Origin: Thalassospira sp. HF15
GTDB taxonomy: Bacteria; Pseudomonadota; Alphaproteobacteria; Rhodospirillales; Thalassospiraceae
Reading direction: 5' to 3'
Assembly: GCF_011806525.1 (NCBI RefSeq)
Contig: NZ_JAAVKI010000006.1
Span: 248,001 to 312,000 of the forward strand
DNA: 64,000 bases
The notes below the pieces were generated by a model that searched no databases, was not told the DNA's origin, and worked only from the letters and a program-made list of their open reading frames with translations. This document shows, piece by piece, positions 19,252 to 28,115 of the stretch. The translations under genes and the position numbers were made by a program. Within the stretch, counting starts at the first letter, position 1. The number at the start of each line of letters is the position of its first letter.

Positions 19252-20142
19252 ATGTCGAACGTCAAAACTGTTTTGCCAAACCTGCGATGCACATTGGGCG
19301 AAGGTCCGCATTGGGATGCCGAAGATGGTGTCTTGTACTGGGTCGATATCGTCGGCAAGACGGCTTATGCGCTGCGTCCTGATCAGGGCGGCTCGCGCAG
19401 TTGGATGTTTGATCAGCCGGTGGCGGCCATTGTGCCGCGCCAAAAGGGCGGGCTTTTGGTTGCCCTTGCTGACGGGCTGGCCTTCCTTGATCCGGAAAGT
19501 GGCAAAACCACCCCGTTTGTCGCACCTGATGCTGATCATCCCGGCAACAGATCGAACGAAAGCCGTGTCGACCCGATGGGGCGTTTCTGGCATGGCACCA
19601 TGCAAAACAATATCGGGCCAAACGGCGAAGATCTGCCGGTCACCGTTTCAACCGGGACGCTGAATTGTGTCGGTGCGGATGGCGAGGCCACCCGGTTTGG
19701 CGAGAACATCGGGATTTCCAATACGTTGTTGTGGTCGGCAGATGGCACAAAAATGTTCTTTGGCGATACCATCAAGAATACGCTTGATGTCTATGACTTC
19801 GACATGGAAACCGGCGTGCCATCCAACCCGAAGGTATTCTTTGGCCCGCAGGATCGCGGCAATATGGATGGTTCGGCGATGGATGCCGATGGCTATATCT
19901 GGAATGCGCGCTGGGGTGGGGGATGTTTGATGCGCTTTGCACCGGATGGCAGCGTTGATCGGGTGATTGAATTGCCCGTGACCCAGCCGACCAGCTGCGT
20001 GTTTGGTGGGCCGGATCTTAAAACCCTTTATATCACCTCGGCCGCGGTCGGGTTGGAAGACAATGGCAATGACCTTGAAGGCGCACTTCTGTCAATTCAG
20101 ACAGACGTTGCCGGCCAGCCGTGCCACCGTTTTGCCGGCTAA
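19252..20142 (+). CDS. SMP-30/gluconolactonase-family lactonase (second copy)
   Basis: A 296-aa beta-propeller lactonase, clearly of the same family as the protein at 11908 but diverged. Metal ligands are suggested by Glu in TLGEGPHWD, Asn in NRSNESRVD (where the first copy has NDGK) and Asp in NMDGSAMD. It probably hydrolyses an aldarolactone released by uronate dehydrogenase. The start is the ATG at 19252, seven bases after GGGAG; longer upstream readings lack a ribosome site. Having two lactonases suggests distinct substrates, for example galactaro- and glucaro-lactone, or a pentonolactone for one of them. Confidence 0.85.
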   Translation: MSNVKTVLPNLRCTLGEGPHWDAEDGVLYWVDIVGKTAYALRPDQGGSRSWMFDQPVAAIVPRQKGGLLVALADGLAFLDPESGKTTPFVAPDADHPGNRSNESRVDPMGRFWHGTMQNNIGPNGEDLPVTVSTGTLNCVGADGEATRFGENIGISNTLLWSADGTKMFFGDTIKNTLDVYDFDMETGVPSNPKVFFGPQDRGNMDGSAMDADGYIWNARWGGGCLMRFAPDGSVDRVIELPVTQPTSCVFGGPDLKTLYITSAAVGLEDNGNDLEGALLSIQTDVAGQPCHRFAG

Positions 20143-20267
20143 AGCGACTTTAGCTTGTCAATAATCGGGCAGGACGGCTGATTTGCCCATTTTTGGCCTT
20201 GGTTTTCAGTATGTTTGGCGTCACCATTATCGGGTTACCAAAAAAATACGAGCAAACCGGGGTTAAA

Positions 20268-21842
20268 ATGAAACCTGCAACCGCCACAACCATGTGGGCA
20301 AGGGCAATGATTGTCCTGGGCATGGTCGGGATATTGTCGGGCTGTGCCGCCCTGCAGCCGCCTGGCGAAAGTGTCACCGGATCGGTCAGTTATCGCGAAC
20401 GCATCGCCCTTTCGCCCGACAATACGTTTTTGGTCGTGCGACTGCTTGATGTGTCGCGCGCCGATGCACCGTCCGTTGAAATTGCCGCCTTGCGTCAACC
20501 GGTCGCCAATCCGCCGATGGTTTTTATCCTGCCCTACGATCCGGCTGACATTGACCCGCGCCACAGCTATGCGGTGGAAGCGAAAATCGTCACGGCCAAG
20601 GGCGATCTTCTGTTTCGCAATGATCAAAGCTACCCGGTTCTGACTCGCGATGCGCCAAGCGATGTCGACATCATTGTTCGCAAAATTGCCCGCACGCAGG
20701 GAGACAGTGCCAACAAGAAGAACACTTCGGGGATTGCCAATGATATTGCCGCCATCGATGCCAAGCTGACCGGCATGCGTGTCATCCCCGGCCAATATTC
20801 CGCATCCGATCATACCGTAACCTACAAGGCCTATGTCACGTCGGACGGGCAACCGGTTCTGGTCGATGAGCATCGCGATCTTGGCGATTACGGATCAAGC
20901 GACGTCAAATTCTATTACCGAAATGGAAAGCTGCTGCGCTTTGCCGAGGAAGCAAAACGCATCAATTACGGTGGCGCGGATGATGACACGCCATTGCAAT
21001 ACACGCTGATCCTTGATTTTGAAAAAGGTCGTTTTTCATCGGGCAGCAAAATTGTCAACGGTACCGCCAGCCAACCTGATGAACATGAAATCAGCGGCGC
21101 ACAGTCGCAAAGCAAGGTGGCGCTCAGCCGGATCGATGCAATGTTAAGCCAGCTTGGCAGCAGCCCGGAACCACGGCGAGGACCGGAATTGTTTGTCTGT
21201 GATGATCAAAGCCGCTTTGCCGTGACCTTTGATCAGCATACCAAGCGCGCCATTGTCGAATTTCGCGGTCGCGAACCGATCAGTCTGGCGCAAATGCCGA
21301 CCGGATCGGGATATGGCTATGGCAATGAAATGTATGAATTGCGTGGCAAGGGCGCAGACGCGGTCTGGTCGACCCCGTCGGGGGATTTCCATTGCGCGGT
21401 TTCGCCCATGCCAGCCGAGGCAGCCGGTCTTGCCCTTGCGCCCGGGGAATTCCCGGTGGTCTCGGTTGCAGAACTCAAGGCCGAGGGCGGCGGGGTCTGG
21501 ACGCAATACTTCGATGACTTGATGCCGGCCATCACGGCCTGCCTTGCCAAGAACCCCGGTGATCTGGTTTCTGTGCTGAAAGCCTGGCCGATGAACCATG
21601 GCATGATCGGGGTAAGGACCATCAACGGCAACGGTGGGCGCTATGATTGTCTTGTGCCATCCGATGGCATGGGAACGGCCCATACCGAACTGGTTGAAAC
21701 CACCACCAACATTCTGCCCGGTGAGGACATTGTACGCTTTACCCCCGCCAGTGGAGCCTATCCGGCAGGGGACTGTTTTTCCCATGAACGCCTTGAGCAA
21801 AAGGGCGTATTTATTGGCTGGTTATCTGAAAAAAACTGCTGA
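20268..21842 (+). CDS. YbaY-like lipoprotein fused to a MliC-like domain
   Basis: A 524-aa protein with a lipoprotein signal (MVGILSGCAAL, lipobox Cys at about residue 27). Residues 35-140 resemble the YbaY/YscW pilotin-like domain (GSVSYRERIALSPDNTFLVVRLLDVS). Around residues 320-400 a second region resembles MliC, the membrane-bound lysozyme inhibitor (FVCDDQSRFAVTFDQHTKRAIVEF, then SGYGYGNEMYELRGKG and a closing Cys). It is expected on the outer membrane, facing the periplasm. The middle and C-terminal parts are unrecognised. Domain calls are from motif reading only. Confidence 0.65.
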   Translation: MKPATATTMWARAMIVLGMVGILSGCAALQPPGESVTGSVSYRERIALSPDNTFLVVRLLDVSRADAPSVEIAALRQPVANPPMVFILPYDPADIDPRHSYAVEAKIVTAKGDLLFRNDQSYPVLTRDAPSDVDIIVRKIARTQGDSANKKNTSGIANDIAAIDAKLTGMRVIPGQYSASDHTVTYKAYVTSDGQPVLVDEHRDLGDYGSSDVKFYYRNGKLLRFAEEAKRINYGGADDDTPLQYTLILDFEKGRFSSGSKIVNGTASQPDEHEISGAQSQSKVALSRIDAMLSQLGSSPEPRRGPELFVCDDQSRFAVTFDQHTKRAIVEFRGREPISLAQMPTGSGYGYGNEMYELRGKGADAVWSTPSGDFHCAVSPMPAEAAGLALAPGEFPVVSVAELKAEGGGVWTQYFDDLMPAITACLAKNPGDLVSVLKAWPMNHGMIGVRTINGNGGRYDCLVPSDGMGTAHTELVETTTNILPGEDIVRFTPASGAYPAGDCFSHERLEQKGVFIGWLSEKNC

Positions 21843-21867
21843 TCTTTTGAGCAAAACATGCAGAAAC

Positions 21868-21903
21868 AAAATCCCGGCCAGGGTAACCTGGCCGGGATTT
21901 TTC
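21868..21903. terminator. Bidirectional terminator between the lipoprotein and GNAT genes
   Basis: AAAATCCCGGCCAGG (21868-21882) pairs with CCTGGCCGGGATTTT (21887-21901) around GTAA. The A-run and T-run on either side serve both converging genes. Confidence 0.92.
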
Positions 21904-21920
21904 TTGGTTGTTTTAATGTC

Positions 21921-22427
21921 CTAGTGGATCATGGCCCCGGTGGCACTCAGCATGCCGGTTGATCCGCTAAGCACATCGCCATTGCCAAGATGGATCGCCT
22001 GGAACCGGTGGCGATCAAAATGACCGGGCATCAAAAGCCCGCTTGCAGGTTCGCTGTGAAAGCCAAAGCGTGCGTAGTAATCCGGATCGCCGACCAGAAG
22101 AACCGACCGGTGACCTGCCGCCTGTGCTGCATTGAGTGCGGCATAAACCAAACCCGCCCCGACACCGGACCCGTTATAGATCTTGTCGACCGCAAGCGGT
22201 CCAAGCAGCAACGCATCGCCAGCATTGCCCGCGTTGACGTTCCACAACCGGACGGTGCCGATCATGTGTTTGCCTTCAAAGGCGACAAACGCAAGACCAT
22301 CCGCTGGAAGCCGATTGCGGCGCAGGATTTCAGACGATTTCTGAAAGCGCGCCTGTCCCATGACGCGATCAAGCAGCTGTTCGCGCTCAAAGTGGTCAAA
22401 CTGCCTTTCGCGATCAATCGTGATCAT
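21921..22427 (-). CDS. GNAT N-acetyltransferase, YhbS-like
   Basis: A 168-aa acetyltransferase. The acetyl-CoA motif A is LGPLAVDKIYNGSGVGAGLVYAAL, and the YhbS-type motif is VLLVGDPDYYARFGFHSEP. It follows the ornithine decarboxylase gene by 23 bp on the same strand, so the two are probably co-transcribed. An amine or polyamine acceptor is conceivable from context, but family members act on many substrates. Confidence 0.85.
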   Translation of the reverse strand: MITIDRERQFDHFEREQLLDRVMGQARFQKSSEILRRNRLPADGLAFVAFEGKHMIGTVRLWNVNAGNAGDALLLGPLAVDKIYNGSGVGAGLVYAALNAAQAAGHRSVLLVGDPDYYARFGFHSEPASGLLMPGHFDRHRFQAIHLGNGDVLSGSTGMLSATGAMIH

Positions 22428-22450
22428 TGGCCTGTCTTTCCCGAACGGGG

Positions 22451-23584
22451 TCAGATGACATAGGCGGCAAGCGGCGAGAAGCCGTTGAACGCCACGGATG
22501 CATAAGTGGTGGTGTAGGCACCGGTTGCCTCGATCAGAACCTCGTCGCCGATGGTCAAAGAGATCGGCAGGTCATACGGGGTCTTTTCATAAAGTACATC
22601 GGCTGAATCACAGGTCGGACCGGCCAGAACGCACGGGGCAACGTCGCCGCCATCATGGATGGTCGTGATCGGATAGCGGATGGCTTCGTCCATGGTTTCG
22701 GCAAGGCCACCGAATTTACCGATATCAAGGTAAACCCAGCGCACCGGATCATCGGCATGCTTGCGCGAAATCAGGACAACCTCGGCTTTGATCACGCCTG
22801 CATCACCGACCATGCCACGGCCGGGTTCGATGATGGTTTCGGGCATGTGGTTGCCAAAGTGGTTGTGAAGCGCGTCAACAATCGCCGCACCGTATGCTTC
22901 GGTTGCCGGAATGTCGCGCAGGTAACGGGTCGGGAAGCCCCCACCCATATTGACCATGCGAAGATGAATGCCTTTTTCCGCCAGGGTGCGGAAGATCGAG
23001 GATGCCTCGGAAAGGGCGGTATCCCATGCGTCAAGGTTGCACTGCTGCGACCCAACGTGGAACGACACGCCATAGGCATCCAGACCCATGTGATGGGCAT
23101 GCTCAAGAACTTCAAGCGCCATGGACGGCGCGCAGCCGAATTTGCGCGACAGCGGCCATTCTGCGCCAACGCCGTCGGTCAGGATGCGGCAGAAAACCTG
23201 CGCACCCGGTGCGACACGGGCGATTTTTTCGACTTCTTCGACGCAATCAACCGCATAAAGGCGCACACCAAGTTCAAAGGCGCGTGCAATGTCGCGTTCT
23301 TTTTTAATCGTGTTGCCAAATGAAATACGGTCCGGGCTTGCGCCGGCTGCCATCGCCATTTCGATTTCCGGGACGGATGCGGTGTCAAAGTTGCTGCCAA
23401 GATCGGCCAGCAGGCTCAGAACTTCCGGTGCCGGGTTTGCCTTGACGGCATAGAAAATGCGCGAGCTCGGCAGTGCACGGGTAAAGGTCTCGTAGTTGCG
23501 CTGAACAACGTCGAGGTCAACAACAAGGCACGGGCCTTCCGGGCGGTTCTGTGCCAGAAAATCAATAATACGCTGAGTTGCCAT
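22451..23584 (-). CDS. Ornithine/lysine decarboxylase, alanine racemase-fold (group IV) type
   Basis: A 377-aa PLP enzyme. The Schiff-base lysine is K48 in FYAVKANP. The phosphate-binding loop is EPGRGMVGDAG (254-263), and the catalytic cysteine and aspartate are C325 and D326 in GPTCDSADV. These are the hallmarks of eukaryotic-type ornithine decarboxylases, which are common in alphaproteobacteria. It makes putrescine from ornithine (some relatives also use lysine). I place the start at ATG 23584 after GGGAGA, because the upstream extension reads as structured leader. A GNAT gene follows in the same operon. Confidence 0.9.
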   Translation of the reverse strand: MATQRIIDFLAQNRPEGPCLVVDLDVVQRNYETFTRALPSSRIFYAVKANPAPEVLSLLADLGSNFDTASVPEIEMAMAAGASPDRISFGNTIKKERDIARAFELGVRLYAVDCVEEVEKIARVAPGAQVFCRILTDGVGAEWPLSRKFGCAPSMALEVLEHAHHMGLDAYGVSFHVGSQQCNLDAWDTALSEASSIFRTLAEKGIHLRMVNMGGGFPTRYLRDIPATEAYGAAIVDALHNHFGNHMPETIIEPGRGMVGDAGVIKAEVVLISRKHADDPVRWVYLDIGKFGGLAETMDEAIRYPITTIHDGGDVAPCVLAGPTCDSADVLYEKTPYDLPISLTIGDEVLIEATGAYTTTYASVAFNGFSPLAAYVI

Positions 23585-23815
23585 TGGGGCGTTCTCCCAT
23601 TCCACGATATGGCAGCGTGCATGTACCTGATGCGCGCGCGCGGTGGAGGCGCGATGACGCGGACTACCTGCATGCTGTTTAGCCCCGGGGCCAACCGGAA
23701 CTTGCGAAGTCTGCCTCGCTATGGAATGGGATTTCCCGTTCCGCACGTGGGCAATGATGGTGTGCCTCTTTAGTGTCGGTGGATTTGGACGCCACCTGAG
23801 ACCAAAAAAGCCCTA
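23585..23815 (-). promoter_or_regulatory. Long structured 5' leader of the ornithine decarboxylase gene (possible speF-type element)
   Basis: The minus-strand leader folds locally. GGAACGGGA-AA-TCCCATTCC is formed by 23723-23742, a GCGAGG/CTTCGC pair by 23704-23719, and a self-complementary GCCCCGGGGC by about 23682-23691. Ornithine decarboxylase genes of alphaproteobacteria are known to carry the speF RNA motif in this position. I cannot confirm its consensus by eye, so this is a candidate from context and structure. Confidence 0.35.
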
Positions 23816-24221
23816 CACCGTCGTTGCTTTAAGTGTATCCCCCAGAGAACCGAAAGGGTTCCAGATTGGGACCACCACAGGCACGTGCGACTTTGGGCAA
23901 GCCGGGATTTACGCCCATTGCTTTTCGCGCGCAAGTAAAATTTTCATGCGTTTTGTCGTGAAACAATCGCAGGATCGTCGAAGAAGTCATGCCGCGACGC
24001 AAAAAATGGCGCGAATGGCCGCGTTCAGGATTTGCAACTGGTTCAGTTGGCAGGTTTTGGTATGGGGCAATGCAATTTGCGCATAAGTTGAACAGGGTTT
24101 TGAAGGCGATTGACGCTTTTGGACGGGCGGTGTAGCCCTTGGTCCATACATTCATTCAAGCGCGTTTTCGCCGCGTCCCGTGGCGCGTTGCATTCTTGCG
24201 CCACCCAGTCAGGAAATTCTT
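23816..24221. other. Gene-free region between the divergent odc and DUF3830 genes
   Basis: About 400 bp with no convincing reading frame on either strand. It should hold the promoters of the decarboxylase (minus) and of the DUF3830 gene (plus). A weak hairpin, GAACC-GAAA-GGTTC, lies at about 23848-23861. Nothing else is recognisable. Confidence 0.4.
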
Positions 24222-24635
24222 ATGTCCAATATCAAAATCACCGCCGGTCCCTTCACTTTTGACGGTGTTCTGGAAATCGAAAAGGCGCCGCATACCTGCA
24301 AGGCGTTCCTCGACCGCATGCCGTTTGAAAGCAAGGCGGTCCATGTCCGCTGGAGCGGCGAGGGTGTCTGGATGCCGCTCGGCGATTATCAGTTCGGTGT
24401 GGATTATGAAAACCACACCAGCTTCCCGGCCCCCGGCCAGATCATTCTCTATCCCGGCGGCATCAGCGAAACCGAAATTCTGTTGGCTTACGGTGGCGTT
24501 CATTTCGCCTCCAAGGTCGGCCAGCTTGCCGGCAACCATTTCATCACCGTCACCAGCAACCTCGAAGACCTCGAAAAGCTTGGCAAGATGACGCTGTGGG
24601 AAGGCGCACAGCCGATCAAGTTCGAGCTAAGTTGA
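24222..24635 (+). CDS. DUF3830 family protein (cyclophilin-like fold)
   Basis: A 137-aa protein without a signal peptide or membrane segment. The sequence (KITAGPFTFDGVLEIEKAP, VHVRWSGEGVWMPLGD, PAPGQIILYPGGISETEILLAYG) matches my recollection of DUF3830, a small beta-rich family of unknown activity with a cyclophilin-like barrel. AGGAAAT precedes the ATG. Its stop codon is separated by one base from the stop of the convergent DUF3883 gene. No role is assigned. Confidence 0.75.
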   Translation: MSNIKITAGPFTFDGVLEIEKAPHTCKAFLDRMPFESKAVHVRWSGEGVWMPLGDYQFGVDYENHTSFPAPGQIILYPGGISETEILLAYGGVHFASKVGQLAGNHFITVTSNLEDLEKLGKMTLWEGAQPIKFELS

Positions 24636-24636
24636 T

Positions 24637-25596
24637 TTAAGGGGCAACTTTAGCGACAGCACCGGTGCGCGACTTGAATGTTAATTTGTCTCCTTGATCA
24701 GAAATCCACTTCGTAGAGCTCGAGTATCGGAATATATGGCATTTTGCGGCCTTCGTGAGAGCGCCGGTGACAACAAAAAGAACATAGGTTTCTTTGTGAG
24801 CCTGCAGTGCATCATATTCATTTGGAGTAAGCTCAAAATGAACACGGTTTGCCGAAATTCCTTTGACTTCAATTTGGAACAGCTGGTTGTTTGAGTAGGA
24901 GTTAATGTCCCAGCCATAGTTTTCCGAGGAGACATCTTCAGTTTCTTCGAAATAGTCCATCGCTAGCATCATAGCGAAGTCTTCTACTTCTTTTCTTCTT
25001 TCTGGATTTGAATTGCGAGGAGGCCTGCTGGTTGTCTTTTCGTCATTCCGCTTATAACTCTTAATTAGAAAACGAACTCTTTCGATCACTTCAGGATGCT
25101 TTTCAGCGTACCAAATGGGCGATTGTCCGAAGCCGCCTTTAATTCTTTGAGCAGCAGGAATTGTGACTGTTCTCAATGGAACTGGAAGTACCGTGGCCTT
25201 ATCGAAGCTTGCTTCAATTGAGGATTCAACCGTGAGATTTCCTCGCTTATGCTCGTATTCAATATGTCTAAATACGGTCGCATTTTCGTACCATCCCACA
25301 ACTTTTAAAACCATCGCGAATGGATCGAGAGCTGTAAAGACAACTGTGACGCCCTGAATGGCCTCAGACTTGGGTGAAGCTCCAAGCTTCGTGATATTTA
25401 TACCGGAGCTTCTTGGGACGTACCCATATACTTTGCCTTCTAGGGGGGCAAAGTTCCATTGTTCATGACCGTTGCTGAATGGGACATTGTTGTTCCTAAA
25501 GAAGGAGAAATTTTCTGCCCTGAGAGGGTCGGACTTTTGGGCTCCTCGGTAGTATTTCATCCACCCGATACGAATAAAAACAATTGGATTGTGCAC
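24637..25596 (-). CDS. DUF3883-domain protein, probable PD-(D/E)XK-type nuclease; AT-rich orphan
   Basis: A 319-aa protein. Residues 5-115 form an N-terminal domain (IVFIRIGWMKYYRG, GKVYGYVPRSSGINI, VVGWYENATVFRH) that I have seen paired with DUF3883 or HNH domains and that may have a PUA/EVE-like fold. A GGFGQSPIWYAE linker motif follows. Residues 202-290 are DUF3883, with D230, E243 and K245 (GWDI, then QIEVKG) forming a D-x12-E-x-K nuclease-like triad. The gene is visibly AT-rich against its neighbours and has no partner gene, which suggests transfer. I use GTG 25596 after AGGGGG; a TTG at 25662 would add 22 residues. A DNA-targeting defence role is plausible but inferred. Confidence 0.75.
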   Translation of the reverse strand: MHNPIVFIRIGWMKYYRGAQKSDPLRAENFSFFRNNNVPFSNGHEQWNFAPLEGKVYGYVPRSSGINITKLGASPKSEAIQGVTVVFTALDPFAMVLKVVGWYENATVFRHIEYEHKRGNLTVESSIEASFDKATVLPVPLRTVTIPAAQRIKGGFGQSPIWYAEKHPEVIERVRFLIKSYKRNDEKTTSRPPRNSNPERRKEVEDFAMMLAMDYFEETEDVSSENYGWDINSYSNNQLFQIEVKGISANRVHFELTPNEYDALQAHKETYVLFVVTGALTKAAKCHIFRYSSSTKWISDQGDKLTFKSRTGAVAKVAP

Positions 25597-25791
25597 ATTG
25601 CCCCCTGGTGCAAAGCATTCCCAAAATAAGAAAAGTATATTTAAGAGTGTGCAATTCTCCAAATAATCTTTGTTTAATTGAATCTTCTGTCATCAGTTGA
25701 TTGTGTGTATTGGGAAAAGCTGAGAGTGGTGTGATGGGGCACACTTTCAAGCGTGCCCGGTTTGGCCTAAAAGGCGAACCACCATCCAATA

Positions 25792-26403
25792 GTGCAGCCG
25801 GGTTTTGCCGTGTTTGAGACCATCAATCTCTGGATTCAGGATCATCAGGATCTGGTCTATATCCTGATCTTCACCTATTGCGTCAGCAAATCCAGCATCC
25901 TGCCGGTCTTTGCCGGGATGCTGGTTGCGGCCGAAAGCCTGATGATTGTGCCTGCCGTCACGTCGATGATCGCGGGCGGGCTTGTTGGTGATGTGCTGCG
26001 CTTTGGGCTGGCGCGCCGATATGGCGATGCGATTGTCCGCAAACTGCCGCAGTCGCTTTCGGACTGGATGGGCAAGACCCTGCGCTTGTTCGAGCATTAC
26101 GGGGTCGCCTATATCCTTCTGTGCCGTTATCCGCATGGGGTGCGATCCTTTGGCGTGTTCCCGGTCGGCATGAGTTCGATGTCGTTCATCCGTTTTCTGC
26201 CGCTTAGCATCGCATCGGTGCTGATCTGGGTCGGGCTATATTATGGGCTTGGACATAGTCTGGGGGCCGGGATGTCCGAACTGGTCGAACAAAACTTGGC
26301 CATGCTCAGCCCCATATTGCTGATTGTGTTTTTGGTACTGGGCTGGTTTGCCATGCGCCGGATTGACCGGCTGGAGCAACAGGCCGAACGCGCCATCAAG
26401 TAG
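25792..26403 (+). CDS. DedA/VTT-family inner-membrane protein
   Basis: A 203-aa membrane protein with about five hydrophobic segments. The DedA/SNARE-associated (VTT) core is recognisable in SKSSILPVFAGMLVAAESLM and in the conserved arginine motif CRYPHGVRSFGVFPVGMSSMSFIRFL. DedA proteins are lipid flippases or proton-dependent transporters affecting envelope integrity. It starts with GTG at 25792; the ribosome site is weak, and a second GTG at 25810 is possible. The 195 bp upstream are AT-rich and empty. Confidence 0.75.
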   Translation: MQPGFAVFETINLWIQDHQDLVYILIFTYCVSKSSILPVFAGMLVAAESLMIVPAVTSMIAGGLVGDVLRFGLARRYGDAIVRKLPQSLSDWMGKTLRLFEHYGVAYILLCRYPHGVRSFGVFPVGMSSMSFIRFLPLSIASVLIWVGLYYGLGHSLGAGMSELVEQNLAMLSPILLIVFLVLGWFAMRRIDRLEQQAERAIK

Positions 26404-26410
26404 ATAAAAG

Positions 26411-26446
26411 AAAACGGCAGCATCGAAATCGAATGCTGCCGTTTTT
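26411..26446. terminator. Bidirectional terminator between dedA-like and U32 genes
   Basis: AAAACGGCAGCAT (26411-26423) pairs with ATGCTGCCGTTTT (26433-26445) around 9 nt. It is A-rich on the left and T-rich on the right and sits between convergent genes. Confidence 0.9.
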
Positions 26447-26468
26447 GTATTTGCGATAGGCGGGCTGC

Positions 26469-28115
26469 TTATTCAGCAGCAATCGTCTTGCCGTCTTTTT
26501 CCAGCATCTCGCCCTGTTTGCGTTTGGCGAGGATCTCGCGCGCCTTGGCGTAGCTTTCATCGTGCCAGAAGATCAGGCAGCCATTGCAGCCCCGGCCACA
26601 GCAGCCCTTGGTGCCAACACGCGGGGTGCGGAAGGAGCGTTCCTTCTGGCGGTCATCAAGGGCGGTCTGAAGCGCATCACGCTTGGCGTCATAGCGTTCT
26701 TCGTTGCCCTTGCCCATCTCGATCTTGTGGCCTTCCTGATCAAGTTTCAGGCGCTGCCATTCATCTTCCGAAAGCGCCTTTTCCTTGCGCACGATGGTCA
26801 TCGGCAGGACTTCGCGTCGCAGGAATTCCGGGTCTTCCTGTTCAAACAAGCTGAACGGCAAGCGAATAAACGGCTGGGTGTTGGCATGCACTGCTTCGCC
26901 GACTTTGCCGGTTTTGGCGTCGATGAATTCATACATGCGGATGAAGATCGTCTGGCGCGAACGCGGCGGGACGATTTCGATCACGTCACCCGGCAACATG
27001 CGGTTTTTGACCGACATGATAAAGGCGTCGTCTTCGACCTCGACGATCTGACCGGCATATTCCCAGTCGGATACGTTGGTGTTGCTGTCATAGCCGTGTG
27101 CGTAATTGGTCAGGCGCCCGTCGTGGAACGCAAGGGTATACCCCCGGTTCGGAATGGTCGCCAGTTCCTTCATATATTCTTCGGCCGACCAGTTTTCCGG
27201 GTCCTTGTACCAGTCATCAATCGCCATGCGGTACGCACGGGCAACGAGGCCAGCATAATAGGGGCTTTTGCCACGGCCTTCGACCTTGAGGCTGTCGACA
27301 CCGATTTTCAGGTAATCCTCAAGCTTCGGCATGATGCACAGATCACGCGAATTCAGGATGTAGGAGCCGCGCTCGTCTTCCTGAATTTCCATCAGTTCGC
27401 CCGGACGCATGTCTTCTTCAAGGAAGAAGTCAAACATCTCGAGATTTTCCTCGGTCAGTTTGAGTTCCTTGACCGTGCCGTCCTTAAGCTTCATGTGGAC
27501 TTTGTATTTCCAGCGGCACGAATTCGCACATGCCCCCTGGTTCGCCCCACGTTCGGCCATGAAGTTCGAGAGCAGGCAACGACCCGAATAGGTCATGCAC
27601 ATCGAACCATGCACAAAGGCTTCGATCTTGATATCCGGGCATTTGGCGCGGATTTCGGTGAGTTCCTCATAGGAAACTTCACGGCCCAGCACGACAAGCT
27701 TTGCCCCGATGCTTTGCCAGAATTTGACGGACTGCCAGGAGCACACATTGGCCTGCGTCGAGACATGCAGATCAAGTTCCGGCGCATGTTCGCGGACAAA
27801 CATGAAGACACCCGGATCGGCAACAATCAGGCCATCCGGGTTCACCTTGCGCACGGTATCGACATATTCGGGAAGTTTGTCGATGTCCTTGTTATGCGAA
27901 AACAGGTTGAGTGTCAGATAGACCCGAACCCCGTGTTCGTGGGCGAAATCGATGCCCTCGACCACGTCTTGCAGCGACATCTGGCTTTTCACACGCAGCG
28001 ACAGATCCGGCGTGCCCATGTAAACAGCGTCTGCGCCATAGAGCACAGCGACCTTCAGCTTTTCGAGCGAGCCTGCAGGCATCAGCAATTCGGAACGGCG
28101 CGGTTGAACACTCAT
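26469..28115 (-). CDS. U32 peptidase-family protein (TrhP/RlhA-like RNA hydroxylation enzyme)
   Basis: A 548-aa member of the U32 family. It starts MSVQPRRSELLMPAGSLEKL, followed by the barrel motif VLYGADAVYMGTPDLSLR. The conserved cysteines of U32 RNA-modifying proteins appear in HGSMCMTYSGRCLLS and GACANSCRWKY, consistent with an iron-sulfur cluster. A C-terminal CCGRGCNGC cluster is an extra, unusual cysteine-rich tail. E. coli relatives TrhP and RlhA hydroxylate tRNA uridine and 23S rRNA C2501. A tRNA or rRNA role is therefore likely, although annotation as a collagenase-like protease is common. The start is ATG 28115 after GAAGAC. Confidence 0.85.
   Translation of the reverse strand: MSVQPRRSELLMPAGSLEKLKVAVLYGADAVYMGTPDLSLRVKSQMSLQDVVEGIDFAHEHGVRVYLTLNLFSHNKDIDKLPEYVDTVRKVNPDGLIVADPGVFMFVREHAPELDLHVSTQANVCSWQSVKFWQSIGAKLVVLGREVSYEELTEIRAKCPDIKIEAFVHGSMCMTYSGRCLLSNFMAERGANQGACANSCRWKYKVHMKLKDGTVKELKLTEENLEMFDFFLEEDMRPGELMEIQEDERGSYILNSRDLCIMPKLEDYLKIGVDSLKVEGRGKSPYYAGLVARAYRMAIDDWYKDPENWSAEEYMKELATIPNRGYTLAFHDGRLTNYAHGYDSNTNVSDWEYAGQIVEVEDDAFIMSVKNRMLPGDVIEIVPPRSRQTIFIRMYEFIDAKTGKVGEAVHANTQPFIRLPFSLFEQEDPEFLRREVLPMTIVRKEKALSEDEWQRLKLDQEGHKIEMGKGNEERYDAKRDALQTALDDRQKERSFRTPRVGTKGCCGRGCNGCLIFWHDESYAKAREILAKRKQGEMLEKDGKTIAAE

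Noticed and set aside
24637-25791. Multi-gene defence island around the DUF3883 gene
   Set aside because: Only one foreign-looking gene is present; flanking genes (DUF3830, DedA-like) have host-like composition and no integrase or partner was found.
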